A stretch of DNA of 64,000 nucleotides from positions 310,001 to 374,000 of the forward strand of contig NZ_JBHZRJ010000002.1 in assembly GCF_043641555.1 (NCBI RefSeq), written 5' to 3'. A program made the translations under genes and the position numbers. Within the stretch, counting starts at the first letter, position 1, and each line of letters begins with the position of its first letter. This DNA comes from Saccharospirillum alexandrii_A (GTDB lineage Bacteria > Pseudomonadota > Gammaproteobacteria > Pseudomonadales > Natronospirillaceae). Shown in pieces: positions 17,791 to 26,616 of this stretch. Under the pieces are notes generated by a model, which was not told the DNA's origin, ran no database searches, and was given only the letters and a program-made list of their open reading frames with translations.

Positions 17791-19191
17791 CTACAAATGC
17801 GATTCCGCGTACGCCGCCAGTCGACTGCGCGCAACTCCCTCAAGCGTAATGGAGCCACCGTGCTCGAACCCCTTGAACCGCTCACTCATGTAGGTCAGCC
17901 CTGAACTGGTTGGCCCAAGGTAAGGGGTATCGATCTGAGCGAGGTTCCCCAGGCACACTACCTTGGTACCCTGCCCAGCCCGGGTAATGATGGTCTTGAT
18001 CTGGTGTGGGGTCAGATTCTGGGCTTCGTCGACAATCATGAAGCTTTGCTGGAAGCTGCGTCCACGGACAAAATTCAGGCTCTTGAATTGTATGGGCACC
18101 TTGGCGCCCACAAAATCCTGACTGCTGCCCGGATCAAAATCCTCCGCATGCAGCGCTTCGAGGTTATCGGTAAAGGCTCCCAGCCAGGGCTGCATTTTCT
18201 CAGTCTCGGTTCCCGGTAAGAAACCGATGTCTTCATCCAGCCCACGTGTACTGCGTGTCGCGATGATGCGCTTGTACTGCTTGGTCTCCATCGTCTGTTC
18301 AAGGGCACAGGCCAGCGCCAACATGGTTTTGCCACTACCGGCAGCCCCATTGAGCGCGACCAGATCGATTTCGGGATCGAACAACAGATACATGGCCATG
18401 GCCTGAAATAAATCACGCGGGACCATCCCCCAGGCTTTCTGACGCATCAGCACCCCGGTGTTGAGCATCTCTATCGACACCTGAGCGTCTTCCACCCGGT
18501 GAATACGGCCAACAAACTCTTTCTGATCATAAAAAAACTGATTGGCATAAAACGGTTCGTGCAGTACTTCCGCCAAAACCTTCTTATCGATCACATGGTA
18601 ACGTTCACCTCGAATGTTTTGGGGAGCAACGGCTTCAATCTGCTCCCAGAAACTGCCCTCCAGGGCATGGTAGCCGGTGGTGAGGCTGTCTATATCGGAA
18701 ATCAGCTGGTCGTTATGGTAGTCCTCCGATTGCAGGCCGCTGCCTCTGGCCTTGAGGCGCATATTGATGTCTTTGGTAACCAGCACCACCTCCGCTTCCT
18801 GATGCTGGGCTTGCAAAGCCAGTAAATCGTTAATGATGCGGTTGTCGTTGCTGTGTGCCGGCAGGATAGACGCCGAGGGATCCCTGGGCATCATGATACT
18901 GAGCGTACCCACACTTTGCTGGGTGTGCTGGCGTTCAATACCGACACCCTCCATGATTTGCTGGGGTGTGGCTCCCCCTAAAATGGCGTCGATGGTACGC
19001 ACAGACTGGCGAGCATCGGCTGCCAGAGCCGTGCTGCCAACTTTGAGTTTATCGAGTTCTTCCAGCACCACCATGGGCACCAGAACCTGGTGTTCTTCAA
19101 AGTTGAAAACCGCATTGGGGTCGTGGATCAGGACGTTAGTATCAAGGGCGTAGATTTTCGGGTTGGAACCTTCACGAGCAGATGCGTGCAT
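17791..19191 (-). CDS. PIN domain plus PhoH-type ATPase
   Basis: A 466-residue cytosolic protein. The N-terminal PIN nuclease domain starts KIYALDTNVLIHDPNAVFNF and has further acidic residues (DARQSVRTID; DNRIINDL; LVTKDINMRLKA). The C-terminal PhoH ATPase domain has Walker A GAAGSGKTMLAL and Walker B FMIVDEAQNLTPHQ. This PIN-PhoH architecture is linked to RNA cleavage and unwinding; the substrate is unknown. The frame can be extended to 19323, but ATG 19191 follows a good GGAGAGG site and the extension has no family similarity. It is monocistronic. Confidence 0.9.
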   Translation of the reverse strand: MHASAREGSNPKIYALDTNVLIHDPNAVFNFEEHQVLVPMVVLEELDKLKVGSTALAADARQSVRTIDAILGGATPQQIMEGVGIERQHTQQSVGTLSIMMPRDPSASILPAHSNDNRIINDLLALQAQHQEAEVVLVTKDINMRLKARGSGLQSEDYHNDQLISDIDSLTTGYHALEGSFWEQIEAVAPQNIRGERYHVIDKKVLAEVLHEPFYANQFFYDQKEFVGRIHRVEDAQVSIEMLNTGVLMRQKAWGMVPRDLFQAMAMYLLFDPEIDLVALNGAAGSGKTMLALACALEQTMETKQYKRIIATRSTRGLDEDIGFLPGTETEKMQPWLGAFTDNLEALHAEDFDPGSSQDFVGAKVPIQFKSLNFVRGRSFQQSFMIVDEAQNLTPHQIKTIITRAGQGTKVVCLGNLAQIDTPYLGPTSSGLTYMSERFKGFEHGGSITLEGVARSRLAAYAESHL

Positions 19192-19453
19192 AACCTCTCC
19201 TGGTCGGGACAGCGGAGCAAGCAGGGTTGCTCCGGCGCGACAGCCATTCTGGTGACCTGGCTGCCCAGACGATATCTGACTGAACAAACGACTTCCCGGC
19301 GGGCCTGAACACCCGGCAACCAAGCCTGGCCTGGAGGCACCGGACCGGTTTGAGCGAGCAAGTTCTCCTTTCAGTTGGCACAGTTTCAGAATAGGTGACC
19401 CGAGTCTGCTTGTCTCCCCCTGTTTTACTCAACGAATGAAAAGATCGGGACGG

Positions 19454-20398
19454 CTAGCCGTCAAACTCATGATCTTCGGCGGCGAAAGCCACACAGATAC
19501 TGCCCGGACCGACATTCAGCCCGCCAGTCAGTCCCATCACACAACTGAGCACTGTCACGCCCTTGCTGGCAGCCGTGCTTTGTAATGCCTTATAGCCTTC
19601 ATGGTTTTCCAGACCAGAAAGGTCGCCGGCAATCGACACCACCACATAAGGTGTCAGCAAGCCGTGCTCTACCTGGCGAATGGTGTAGCGCAGTAACCGG
19701 TCGACGCTGGCATCAAATCCCCGCCCTTTGGCAACCGGAAACGTATCATCACCCCGCGCAGACAGTATCGGTACGATATCAAGCGATTTAGCCACCAGAG
19801 CCGTGAGCATGCCAACACTTTCATCGCCTTTTTTGCGTGCCCGCTCGCGAATGTAGTACACGTCCGGAGCGACCAGGTAGGCATAGATTCGCTGGCGCAT
19901 GGCATCGGCTAGTTTGAGAATCTCGTTCTTCGCTTTGCCACGTTCGATCATGTCGCTGGTGAAAGCAGCCAGCACACCCTGCCCACAAAACAGGGTCCCC
20001 GAGTTCATGACCCTCATGCCAAAATTTCCGTCGCGTCCGGCCGCTTCACGAACATCGTGATAACTGCGCAAAATGGCGTGTGAAGCCTTGGTGGCATTGT
20101 CATATATCGGACTGCGTTTCCGACTCACGGTTTGCACCAGTGCAAAGTCGTACTCGGTCACCAGCTCATCCAGAAACAGCCGTTCAATTTGTTCACTGCT
20201 GTAGGGGATGGATTCGGCATCGTGGTTACGACCAAGCCTGTCCTGGGCATAGAAGTCGGTCAGTTTTTGAGCATCCTTGACATCCGTGTAAGTCTGATCG
20301 TCAACCCGAATGGCGATAGGCAACAATTTAATGTTGCGGTCATCGATAAAACCAGGCGGCAAATCGCAGGCCGCATCGATAACGAGAACGGTGCTCAT
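19454..20398 (-). CDS. DegV family (fatty-acid-binding fold) protein
   Basis: A 314-residue cytosolic protein of the DegV/EDD family. It starts STVLVIDAACDLPPGF, continues with LLPIAIRVDDQTYTD and QTVSRKRSPIYDNATKA, and ends with the domain-closing pattern TGGLNVGPGSICVAF. DegV proteins bind a fatty acid between two domains; in Firmicutes some supply fatty acid to a kinase. No FakA-like kinase is visible here, so the role is unknown. The insertion around residues 155-235 (FARKKGDESVGMLTAL; ARGDDTFPVAKGRG) is large but typical of longer members. It is flanked by noncoding gaps on both sides. Confidence 0.82.
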   Translation of the reverse strand: MSTVLVIDAACDLPPGFIDDRNIKLLPIAIRVDDQTYTDVKDAQKLTDFYAQDRLGRNHDAESIPYSSEQIERLFLDELVTEYDFALVQTVSRKRSPIYDNATKASHAILRSYHDVREAAGRDGNFGMRVMNSGTLFCGQGVLAAFTSDMIERGKAKNEILKLADAMRQRIYAYLVAPDVYYIRERARKKGDESVGMLTALVAKSLDIVPILSARGDDTFPVAKGRGFDASVDRLLRYTIRQVEHGLLTPYVVVSIAGDLSGLENHEGYKALQSTAASKGVTVLSCVMGLTGGLNVGPGSICVAFAAEDHEFDG

Positions 20399-20626
20399 GG
20401 TTCACTCCTGATGTGATTTTTATTATGAGTGCGTTGTACTGTCAACGAGTAAAGATGGTGCTCTCCTTATGTGAACCCGGTCAACTTTTAGTGTTCGGGG
20501 GGTGTCGAATCTGTCCCCTTTCTACCCGGTAACCGATTCATTACAGAAGAAATTTCACTAAACCTGGCCTATGGCAGGACTTTCAGCACAATATCGCTAG
20601 AATAGCGCCGGCTTATTTACCAAGAA

Positions 20627-22012
20627 GTGAACACCTTGCAGCGTCTGGAACTCCCCTACACAACGACCGCCCGCCCTTACTTTGCGACCCTGGCGAATGA
20701 AGTTGGGGCCATCTGGTTTCATTCCGGCAATCCCGCCCGGGAAGGCCACCGCTGGGAGTGGTGTTCGGCCTGGCCGGAAACCCGATACCGGATGCTCGAC
20801 AATCAGCAGGTTGAGTGTGAGCAACAGGGTCAGACAACATTGATTGACACCCCTGATTTTTTGAGCTGGCTGGCTGCCCGCCAGCCCAACCCCGTCACCG
20901 GCTGTGACCTGCCCTTTTCGTCAGGCCTGGCCGGACATCTCAACTACGAGGCCGGGTATGGGCTGCATGGCCTGACCAGCCGCCACCCTAGCCCAACCTG
21001 CCTGGCCAGTATTGACCGCTATGAGTGGAGCCTGGTGTTAGATCATCAGCAACAGCGCGCGTTTCTGTGCGTGTCAGAGCACCTGTCCGATTCGCTGAGA
21101 CAGCGGGTTATGGCCTGGTATGAGACCGTTCGAAGACGACCCCCAACCCCTGAAGTCCCGCCCCCTATTGAGTCCCTCGCCTGGCGCTCAGGCATGAGCC
21201 GAGAAACCTACCAGCAGCACTTCGCAGCACTAAAGGAATACATCCTCGCGGGCGACATTTACCAGGCCAACCTCACCCGACCCTGGTACGCAGACATAGA
21301 ACCCGGGGTTTCCGACTGGTCGGTTTACAGTCACCTGATCGACCGGATTCAGGCCCCTTACGCCGTTTACCATCGCGCCGCTGATCACACGCTGATGAGT
21401 GTGTCACCAGAGCGATTTATCACCATCGACCAGGGGCACATCACAACGCAACCCATCAAAGGCACTCGTCCCAGAGGGGCATCGCCGGACGAAGATCAGC
21501 GTTTGTCGCAGGCACTGGAGCACAGCGAAAAAGACCGGGCTGAAAACCTGATGATTGTCGACTTGCTGCGCAACGACATTTCCCGCAATGCCCGGGTAGG
21601 CAGCGTGAAAGTACCGGAACTGTGCAAGCCGGTAGCATTCAGCAATGTGCATCATTTGGTCAGCACCATCACCGCAGACCTGGCAACTGGCTCGACCCCG
21701 CTGGACGTGCTGCGCGACGCTTTCCCTGGCGGTTCCATTACCGGCGCTCCAAAACGCCGGGCAATGGAGATCATCGATGAATTGGAGGTGTGCGCACGCG
21801 GGCCCTATTGCGGCACTGCATTCTGGCTCAGTGACAACGGGTCCTTTGACAGCAACATCCTGATCCGGTCGCTACTGAGAACACCTGGCCAATTGATGTG
21901 CTCAGGTGGTGGTGGCATCGTCGCCGACAGTATCGCCGACGATGAATACGAGGAAAGCGCCACCAAGGTGGCGCATATTCTTAATGCACTGGGGACGGTT
22001 TCAGGCGGGTAA
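20627..22012 (+). CDS. pabB: Aminodeoxychorismate synthase component I
   Basis: A 461-residue chorismate-binding enzyme making 4-amino-4-deoxychorismate for folate synthesis with glutaminase PabA (not in the window). The anthranilate-synthase-like N-terminal domain is followed by the chorismate-binding core: SPERFITIDQGHITTQPIKGTRPRG, in which the PIKGT motif with Lys is the PabB signature that separates it from TrpE (PIAGT). The core continues with AENLMIVDLLRNDISR and FPGGSITGAPKRRAMEIIDELE. The start at GTG 20627 has only a weak purine stretch. It overlaps thrH by 12 bases tail to tail. Confidence 0.93.
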   Translation: MNTLQRLELPYTTTARPYFATLANEVGAIWFHSGNPAREGHRWEWCSAWPETRYRMLDNQQVECEQQGQTTLIDTPDFLSWLAARQPNPVTGCDLPFSSGLAGHLNYEAGYGLHGLTSRHPSPTCLASIDRYEWSLVLDHQQQRAFLCVSEHLSDSLRQRVMAWYETVRRRPPTPEVPPPIESLAWRSGMSRETYQQHFAALKEYILAGDIYQANLTRPWYADIEPGVSDWSVYSHLIDRIQAPYAVYHRAADHTLMSVSPERFITIDQGHITTQPIKGTRPRGASPDEDQRLSQALEHSEKDRAENLMIVDLLRNDISRNARVGSVKVPELCKPVAFSNVHHLVSTITADLATGSTPLDVLRDAFPGGSITGAPKRRAMEIIDELEVCARGPYCGTAFWLSDNGSFDSNILIRSLLRTPGQLMCSGGGGIVADSIADDEYEESATKVAHILNALGTVSGG

Positions 22013-22618
22013 AACCCGGTTGCTCGCCTGTAAAAAGGCAGCTTTCAGGTTGTCGTAGCCGGTCACTGCCGGAAACTGCGGGAACTCGGCAATCACATTA
22101 GCGGGTGCATTAAACAGAATGCCCGCATCGGCCTCGCCCAGCATGGTGGTGTCGTTGTAGGAGTCGCCTGCGGCAATACACCGGAAATTCAGTCCATGAA
22201 ACGCCTTGATCGAGGCTCGCTTAGGATCAGGCTGACGTAAGACGTAGTCCAGCACCTTGCCCTGACCGTCTACTTCAAGCCGATGACAGAACAACGTCGG
22301 GTAACCCAATTGGCGCATCAGAGGGGCCGCGAATTCGTAAAAGGTGTCCGACAGAATAACAACCTGAAACCGCTCACGAAGCCAATCAACAAACTCCCTG
22401 GCTCCGGGCAGCGGCTCAAGCTCTGCGATCACCGCCTGAATCTCGTTCAGACCCAGATTATGATCGTCCAGTATCTGCAAGCGTTGCTTCATCAGTACAT
22501 CGTAATCCGGAATATCCCGGGTAGTGGCCTTCAGGGCATCAATACCGGTTTTTTCCGCAAAGGCAATCCAGATTTCAGGGATCAGAACCCCTTCCAGGTC
22601 AAGGCAGGCTAATTCCAC
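22001..22618 (-). CDS. thrH: Phosphoserine phosphatase / homoserine phosphotransferase ThrH
   Basis: A 205-residue HAD-superfamily enzyme. Motif I is DLEGVLIPE (D-x-E, the ThrH variant in place of D-x-D), motif II is ILSDTFYEF and motif III is IAAGDSYNDTTML. ThrH in Pseudomonas removes phosphate from phosphoserine and can pass it to homoserine; the assignment here is by motifs and length. It sits between pabB and cysH in the same order as in Pseudomonas. Its stop overlaps the pabB end by 12 bases in convergent orientation. Confidence 0.92.
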   Translation of the reverse strand: MELACLDLEGVLIPEIWIAFAEKTGIDALKATTRDIPDYDVLMKQRLQILDDHNLGLNEIQAVIAELEPLPGAREFVDWLRERFQVVILSDTFYEFAAPLMRQLGYPTLFCHRLEVDGQGKVLDYVLRQPDPKRASIKAFHGLNFRCIAAGDSYNDTTMLGEADAGILFNAPANVIAEFPQFPAVTGYDNLKAAFLQASNRVLPA

Positions 22619-22930
22619 AGTTGGCTCATCCTAATGGTGGGAAACATTGCAGCGGTTAACGTTACTGGGCAGACAAAAAGAAGGCAACGCCATTAAGTGA
22701 ATCGCAGTATTGCCAGATAGGCCACAGTAACTGAGCTTTTCTCCAAGCTGATCAAAAAGTGTTCCACAGCTAACGCTCCACGTGGAACCGTTCCACGGAA
22801 ACTCACAGGCTTGCTAACGCCCTGTCCCGGCGCATAGATCCAACTACATAACCTTATGATATGCGGTTATTTAACGAAACCCGCGCAAGCTGGTAGAGTC
22901 GCCGCTTCACCGTGACTGCCGTGCCTTATC
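22619..22930. other. Intergenic region upstream of thrH and cysH
   Basis: This 312-base stretch is the divergent promoter region for thrH (minus) and cysH (plus). Its notable content is the cluster of TTCCAC-type repeats at 22760-22802, described separately. No coding frame or RNA gene is evident. There is an AT-rich TATGATATG stretch at about 22855 that could be a -10 region for cysH. Confidence 0.5.
22760..22802. repeat. Three TTCCAC-type repeats with a parS-like palindrome
   Basis: TGTTCCAC (22760), CGCTCCACGTGGAACC (22774-22789) and GTTCCACGGAAAC (22790-22802) lie in tandem at 14-15 base spacing. The middle one is a palindrome that differs from the Pseudomonas ParB site TGTTCCACGTGGAACC at two positions. 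It could be a chromosomal parS site or an operator for cysH/thrH. Confidence 0.55.
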
Positions 22931-23662
22931 ATGAATCTGACCGAACTGAATCTGGAACTTTCCGGGCTGTCGCCCCGCGACATCCTCAAACGTGCGCTCG
23001 ACACGCACGAACACATCGCCTTGTCGTTCAGCGGCGCGGAAGACGTTGTGCTGGTTCACATGCTGAGCAAGCTGACCCAATCCCCACAGGTATTTACCCT
23101 GGATACCGGCCGTCTGCATCCGGAGACTTATCGGTTCATTGATCAGCTCCGCAATCACTACAACCTGCCGATTGAACTCTATTCACCGCAAGCAGAGCCA
23201 CTGCAAACCCTGGTGCGTGAAAAGGGATTGTTCAGTTTCTATCAGGATGGGCACCAGGAGTGCTGCGGCATTCGGAAAATAGAGCCGCTGGAGCGCGCTC
23301 TAAGCGGTCTGGATGCCTGGATTACCGGACAACGCAAAGATCAGAGCCCCAGCACCCGGGCCGAAGTCCCCAATGTACAGCGCGACGACCGCTTTACCGG
23401 CCGTGCTGAGCATCTGTACAAATACAACCCACTGGCAAACTGGACGTCGGCGGAAGTCTGGAACTACATCAGAATGATGGAGATCCCCTTCAACAGCCTC
23501 CATGAACGCGGCTTTATCAGCATTGGCTGTGAACCCTGCACACGCCCGGTACTGCCAGGGCAGCACGAACGGGAAGGTCGCTGGTGGTGGGAAGAAGCCA
23601 CCCAGAAAGAATGCGGGTTGCACGCTGGCGGAAAACCCGGCGCTCTGCCATTTACCGGTTGA
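22931..23662 (+). CDS. cysH: Adenylylsulfate (APS) reductase, assimilatory
   Basis: A 243-residue enzyme reducing activated sulfate to sulfite with thioredoxin. The ATP-pyrophosphatase-like fold starts SFSGAEDVVLVHML and FTLDTGRLHPETY. Two cysteine pairs, ECCGIRKIEPL and GCEPCTRPV, form the [4Fe-4S] site that distinguishes APS reductases from PAPS reductases, so APS is the expected substrate. The usual C-terminal catalytic motif is seen as KECGLHAGGK. It is convergent with cysB, its probable regulator, 26 bases away. Confidence 0.95.
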   Translation: MNLTELNLELSGLSPRDILKRALDTHEHIALSFSGAEDVVLVHMLSKLTQSPQVFTLDTGRLHPETYRFIDQLRNHYNLPIELYSPQAEPLQTLVREKGLFSFYQDGHQECCGIRKIEPLERALSGLDAWITGQRKDQSPSTRAEVPNVQRDDRFTGRAEHLYKYNPLANWTSAEVWNYIRMMEIPFNSLHERGFISIGCEPCTRPVLPGQHEREGRWWWEEATQKECGLHAGGKPGALPFTG

Positions 23663-23688
23663 TTGACTGCGGCCGGTCGCTGAACCGG

Positions 23689-24663
23689 CTAGTAAGTTGG
23701 CAACTGAGTGTGTTGAAACAACTCATCCAGTTCATGTCGACTGGTCGTGGCCATCGCCTCGTCGACAACCGACTTGTTCAGGTGGGGTGCAAAGCGCTCG
23801 ATGAACCGGTACATAAAGCCGCGAATAAAGGTGCCCTTGCGGATGCCTATTTTGGTGATGCTGGCCTCAAACAGGTGGCTGGCGTCCAGACTGACCAGGT
23901 CCCGGTCCTGCTCCGGATCGATGGCCATATGCGCCAGTATACCGACACCCAGCCCCAATCTGACGTACGTTTTGATCACATCTGCGTCGGCGGCGGTAAA
24001 GACGACTTTGGGTGTCAGGCCACGTTCCAGAAAGGCTTCATCCAGTTTTGACCGGCCGGTAAAACCAAAGACGTAAGTAACAATCGGAAAGGCCGCCACG
24101 TCTTCAAGCGTGATCTGGGTGCGCTTTGCCAGCGGGTGTTCCCGGGGGACGACGATAGAGCGATTCCAGCGGTAGCAAGGCATCATCACCAGGTCCGAGA
24201 AGTGTTCCATTCCCTCGGTCGCAATGGCCAGATCAACGGTTCCGTCGGCCGCCATCTCGGCTATCTGCACCGGCGTTCCCTGATGCATGTGCAACGATAC
24301 ATCGGGAAAGTCGCGAATAAAGCTGTCAATAACCTGCGGCAAGGCGTACCGAGCCTGTGTGTGGGTGGTGGCCAGGCTCAGACTGCCCTGGCGGTCGTCG
24401 CTGTGCTCCTGCGCGATCTGCTTGATCGAGTCGACCTTGCGCAGAATTTCACCGGCAACTTTCAACACCGCCTCTCCCGCTGGCGTAATGCGGGTCAGGT
24501 GCTTGCCGGAGCGGGCGAAAATTTCAATGCCGAGTTCGTCTTCAAGGAGCCTGATCTGCTTGCTGATGCCAGGCTGGGAGGTATAGAGAACCTGTGCCGT
24601 TGCCGATACGTTTAAATCGTGATGAGCTACTTCCCAGATGTATCTCAATTGCTGCAACTTCAT
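23689..24663 (-). CDS. cysB: LysR-type cysteine regulator CysB
   Basis: A 324-residue transcription factor, the standard CysB length. It starts MKLQQLRYIWEVAHHDLNVS, with the helix-turn-helix ATAQVLYTSQPGISKQIRLLE at 20-40 and the effector-binding region from about 90 onwards (SLATTHTQARYALPQVI; ATEGMEHFSDLVMMPCYRW). CysB activates sulfur genes when bound to N-acetylserine; its targets probably include cysH and the cysI operon here (inference). An upstream frame extension to 24780 has no similarity; AAGGGGAGC seven bases before ATG 24663 settles the start. Confidence 0.95.
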   Translation of the reverse strand: MKLQQLRYIWEVAHHDLNVSATAQVLYTSQPGISKQIRLLEDELGIEIFARSGKHLTRITPAGEAVLKVAGEILRKVDSIKQIAQEHSDDRQGSLSLATTHTQARYALPQVIDSFIRDFPDVSLHMHQGTPVQIAEMAADGTVDLAIATEGMEHFSDLVMMPCYRWNRSIVVPREHPLAKRTQITLEDVAAFPIVTYVFGFTGRSKLDEAFLERGLTPKVVFTAADADVIKTYVRLGLGVGILAHMAIDPEQDRDLVSLDASHLFEASITKIGIRKGTFIRGFMYRFIERFAPHLNKSVVDEAMATTSRHELDELFQHTQLPTY

Positions 24664-24885
24664 AGTGCTCCCCTTTGCCTGTTCGGTGCAGTTCCGGAAC
24701 GATCGCCCGGCACTTTTTTTGTTGTCGGTCTGTACTGGGCAGCGGCCGCCACCCGGCTCGCTGCGTTTCACTACACACACTGCACAATTTCTATCAGGTT
24801 ATATAAAGATGATCAATTATTCATTTTTAGCATAAACTCTTTACCGGCCCTTTAGCAGGTCATCACCAGCACACTTGCCTACACC

Positions 24886-25338
24886 TCAACCCCAAAACAT
24901 ATTCCCGTAGTTCTGCAACCGATACTCCAGTATCAGGCGGTTAACCGCCGAAACATCGCACCGGGCATAAATGTCGTCGCGCTCCCGCCCCTCTAGGGTT
25001 AAATCCAGAAACACGGTGTGCACCTGCAATTCGGTGTTGTACCGGGAGGAGCGCTGATCGAAGCTCGACTGCAACAGCTCCCGGCCAAGTTGCCGCGCTA
25101 CCCGTTGCCGGCAGAGCTCCACGGCCAACTGCACACTGACCTGCGCGCGCCCAACGGGCACCGCCGGCTTACCCGTCAGCCGATCCCAGACAGTTCGCCG
25201 ATACTCACCTTCACCGGCTGCCATCTCTTCCAGTGCAATCCCCATTACAGCAGCAAACACAACAATGACGACGAAACCACCGAGCAATCCGGACCAGGGC
25301 TTTTGATTTTTCTTACTTTTTGAACGAGAGACCACCAA
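24886..25338 (-). CDS. Conserved small membrane-anchored protein, unknown function
   Basis: A 150-residue protein with a very basic N-terminus (SRSKSKKNQKPW), one transmembrane helix (about residues 19-36, LGGFVVIVVFAAVMGIAL) and a polar domain of about 110 residues, probably periplasmic. That domain is Gln/Arg-rich with the ordered pattern VSVQLAVELCRQRVARQLG and RDDIYARCDVSAVNRLILEYRL, and has two cysteines. I do not recognise a named family. It starts with TTG (or GTG 25335) after AAGGAT. It is divergent from the DAHP synthase gene, 114 bases apart. Confidence 0.7.
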   Translation of the reverse strand: MVVSRSKSKKNQKPWSGLLGGFVVIVVFAAVMGIALEEMAAGEGEYRRTVWDRLTGKPAVPVGRAQVSVQLAVELCRQRVARQLGRELLQSSFDQRSSRYNTELQVHTVFLDLTLEGRERDDIYARCDVSAVNRLILEYRLQNYGNMFWG

Positions 25339-25452
25339 ACTGTATCCTTTTCTTTACGGGTTGTATTTTATTCTTTACTTACTTATCATTCCTGCAGGTT
25401 CAGGCCAACCCCGACGGGGCTTACAACCGTTAGCGGCCTGGCGACACCCAAT

Positions 25453-26559
25453 ATGAATCGAGCCATTAACGAGAGCCCTAGCGTTATCATGCAAGCATTA
25501 GCGAACTTAAACGTAGAAAGCCAGGAAATTCTGCTCACGCCAGATGCCCTGAAAGCCGACATTCCGGTCACAGAAGAAGCCGCTGCCGTTATCAATGCCG
25601 GTCGCGATGCCGTACGCGCCATACTGGATAGAACCGATCCGCGCGTCATCGTAGTCATCGGCCCCTGCTCAATTCACGATCCGGTGCTGGCCATTGACTA
25701 CGCCAAACGCCTCAAGGCGTTAAGCGAAGAAGTCAGCGAATCCATGCTGATTGTCATGCGGGTATACTTCGAAAAACCCCGCACAACCACTGGCTGGAAA
25801 GGCCTGATCAACGACCCTTACCTGAACGACTCCTTTAAAATTGAAGACGGTCTTCACATTGGTCGCAAGTTACTGATGGACATTGCCCACCTCGGTCTGC
25901 CGACGGCCACAGAAGCACTGGACCCGATTTCACCGCAGTACCTGCAAGACCTGATCAGCTGGTCTGCTGTGGGCGCGCGAACTACAGAAAGCCAGACACA
26001 CCGTGAAATGGCCAGCGGCCTGTCTTCAGCCGTTGGTTTCAAGAACGGCACCGACGGCAGCCTTGATGTCGCCATCAATGCGCTCAAGTCCGTGTCGTCA
26101 CCACACCGGTTCCTGGGAATCAACCAGGAGGGACAGGTTGCCATCATCCACACCAAGGGCAATGCCTACGGGCATGTTGTGCTGCGCGGCGGTAACGGCA
26201 AACCGAATTACGATTCAGTCAGTGTTGCCCAGTGTGAGGCCACGTTGCGCAAGGCGGGTGTTCCGACCAACATTATGGTCGACTGCTCGCACGCAAACTC
26301 CAATAAAGACCATGCGCTGCAACCCCTGGTTGCCGACAACGTTGCCAATCAGATACTTGAGGGTAATCAGTCGATCATCGGTTTAATGATTGAAAGCAAT
26401 CTCGAAGAGGGAAACCAGAGCATTCCGGACGATCTGTCACAGCTCAAACCCGGTGTCTCCGTCACCGATGCCTGCATTGGCTGGTCTGCCACAGAGAATC
26501 TACTGCGATCCATGCATGCCAAGCTGAAGGATGTACTGCCGGGTCGAACAGGCGCCTGA
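25453..26559 (+). CDS. aroG: 3-deoxy-7-phosphoheptulonate synthase, class I
   Basis: A 368-residue enzyme condensing phosphoenolpyruvate and erythrose 4-phosphate, the first step of aromatic amino acid synthesis. Active-site motifs are clear: VVIGPCSIHD, RVYFEKPRTTTGWKGL, WSAVGARTTESQTHR, VGFKNGTDGS and IMVDCSHANSNKDH. It is the AroFGH class, most like the tyrosine/phenylalanine types; the exact feedback type cannot be told from the sequence. The internal ATG at 25489 is an alternative start that fits family alignments (NLNVESQE) about as well; neither has a strong ribosome site. A 13-base-pair hairpin follows the stop. Confidence 0.93.
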   Translation: MNRAINESPSVIMQALANLNVESQEILLTPDALKADIPVTEEAAAVINAGRDAVRAILDRTDPRVIVVIGPCSIHDPVLAIDYAKRLKALSEEVSESMLIVMRVYFEKPRTTTGWKGLINDPYLNDSFKIEDGLHIGRKLLMDIAHLGLPTATEALDPISPQYLQDLISWSAVGARTTESQTHREMASGLSSAVGFKNGTDGSLDVAINALKSVSSPHRFLGINQEGQVAIIHTKGNAYGHVVLRGGNGKPNYDSVSVAQCEATLRKAGVPTNIMVDCSHANSNKDHALQPLVADNVANQILEGNQSIIGLMIESNLEEGNQSIPDDLSQLKPGVSVTDACIGWSATENLLRSMHAKLKDVLPGRTGA

Positions 26560-26570
26560 CGGAACCCATC

Positions 26571-26605
26571 ACCGGCGTTCGGAATGATCGAATCCGGACG
26601 CCGGT
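26571..26605. repeat. Long hairpin between aroG and the convergent hydrolase gene
   Basis: ACCGGCGT...ACGCCGGT with an inner pairing of five more bases makes a 13-base-pair stem with one G-U pair and a nine-base loop. It lies between two convergent stops but has no T run on either side, so it is not a standard intrinsic terminator. Confidence 0.6.
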
Positions 26606-26616
26606 TAGCACCCGGG

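Noticed and set aside
23672..23689. GCCGGT/ACCGGC hairpin between cysH and cysB as a terminator
   Set aside because: Only six base pairs, no T run and it touches the cysB stop codon; too weak to call.
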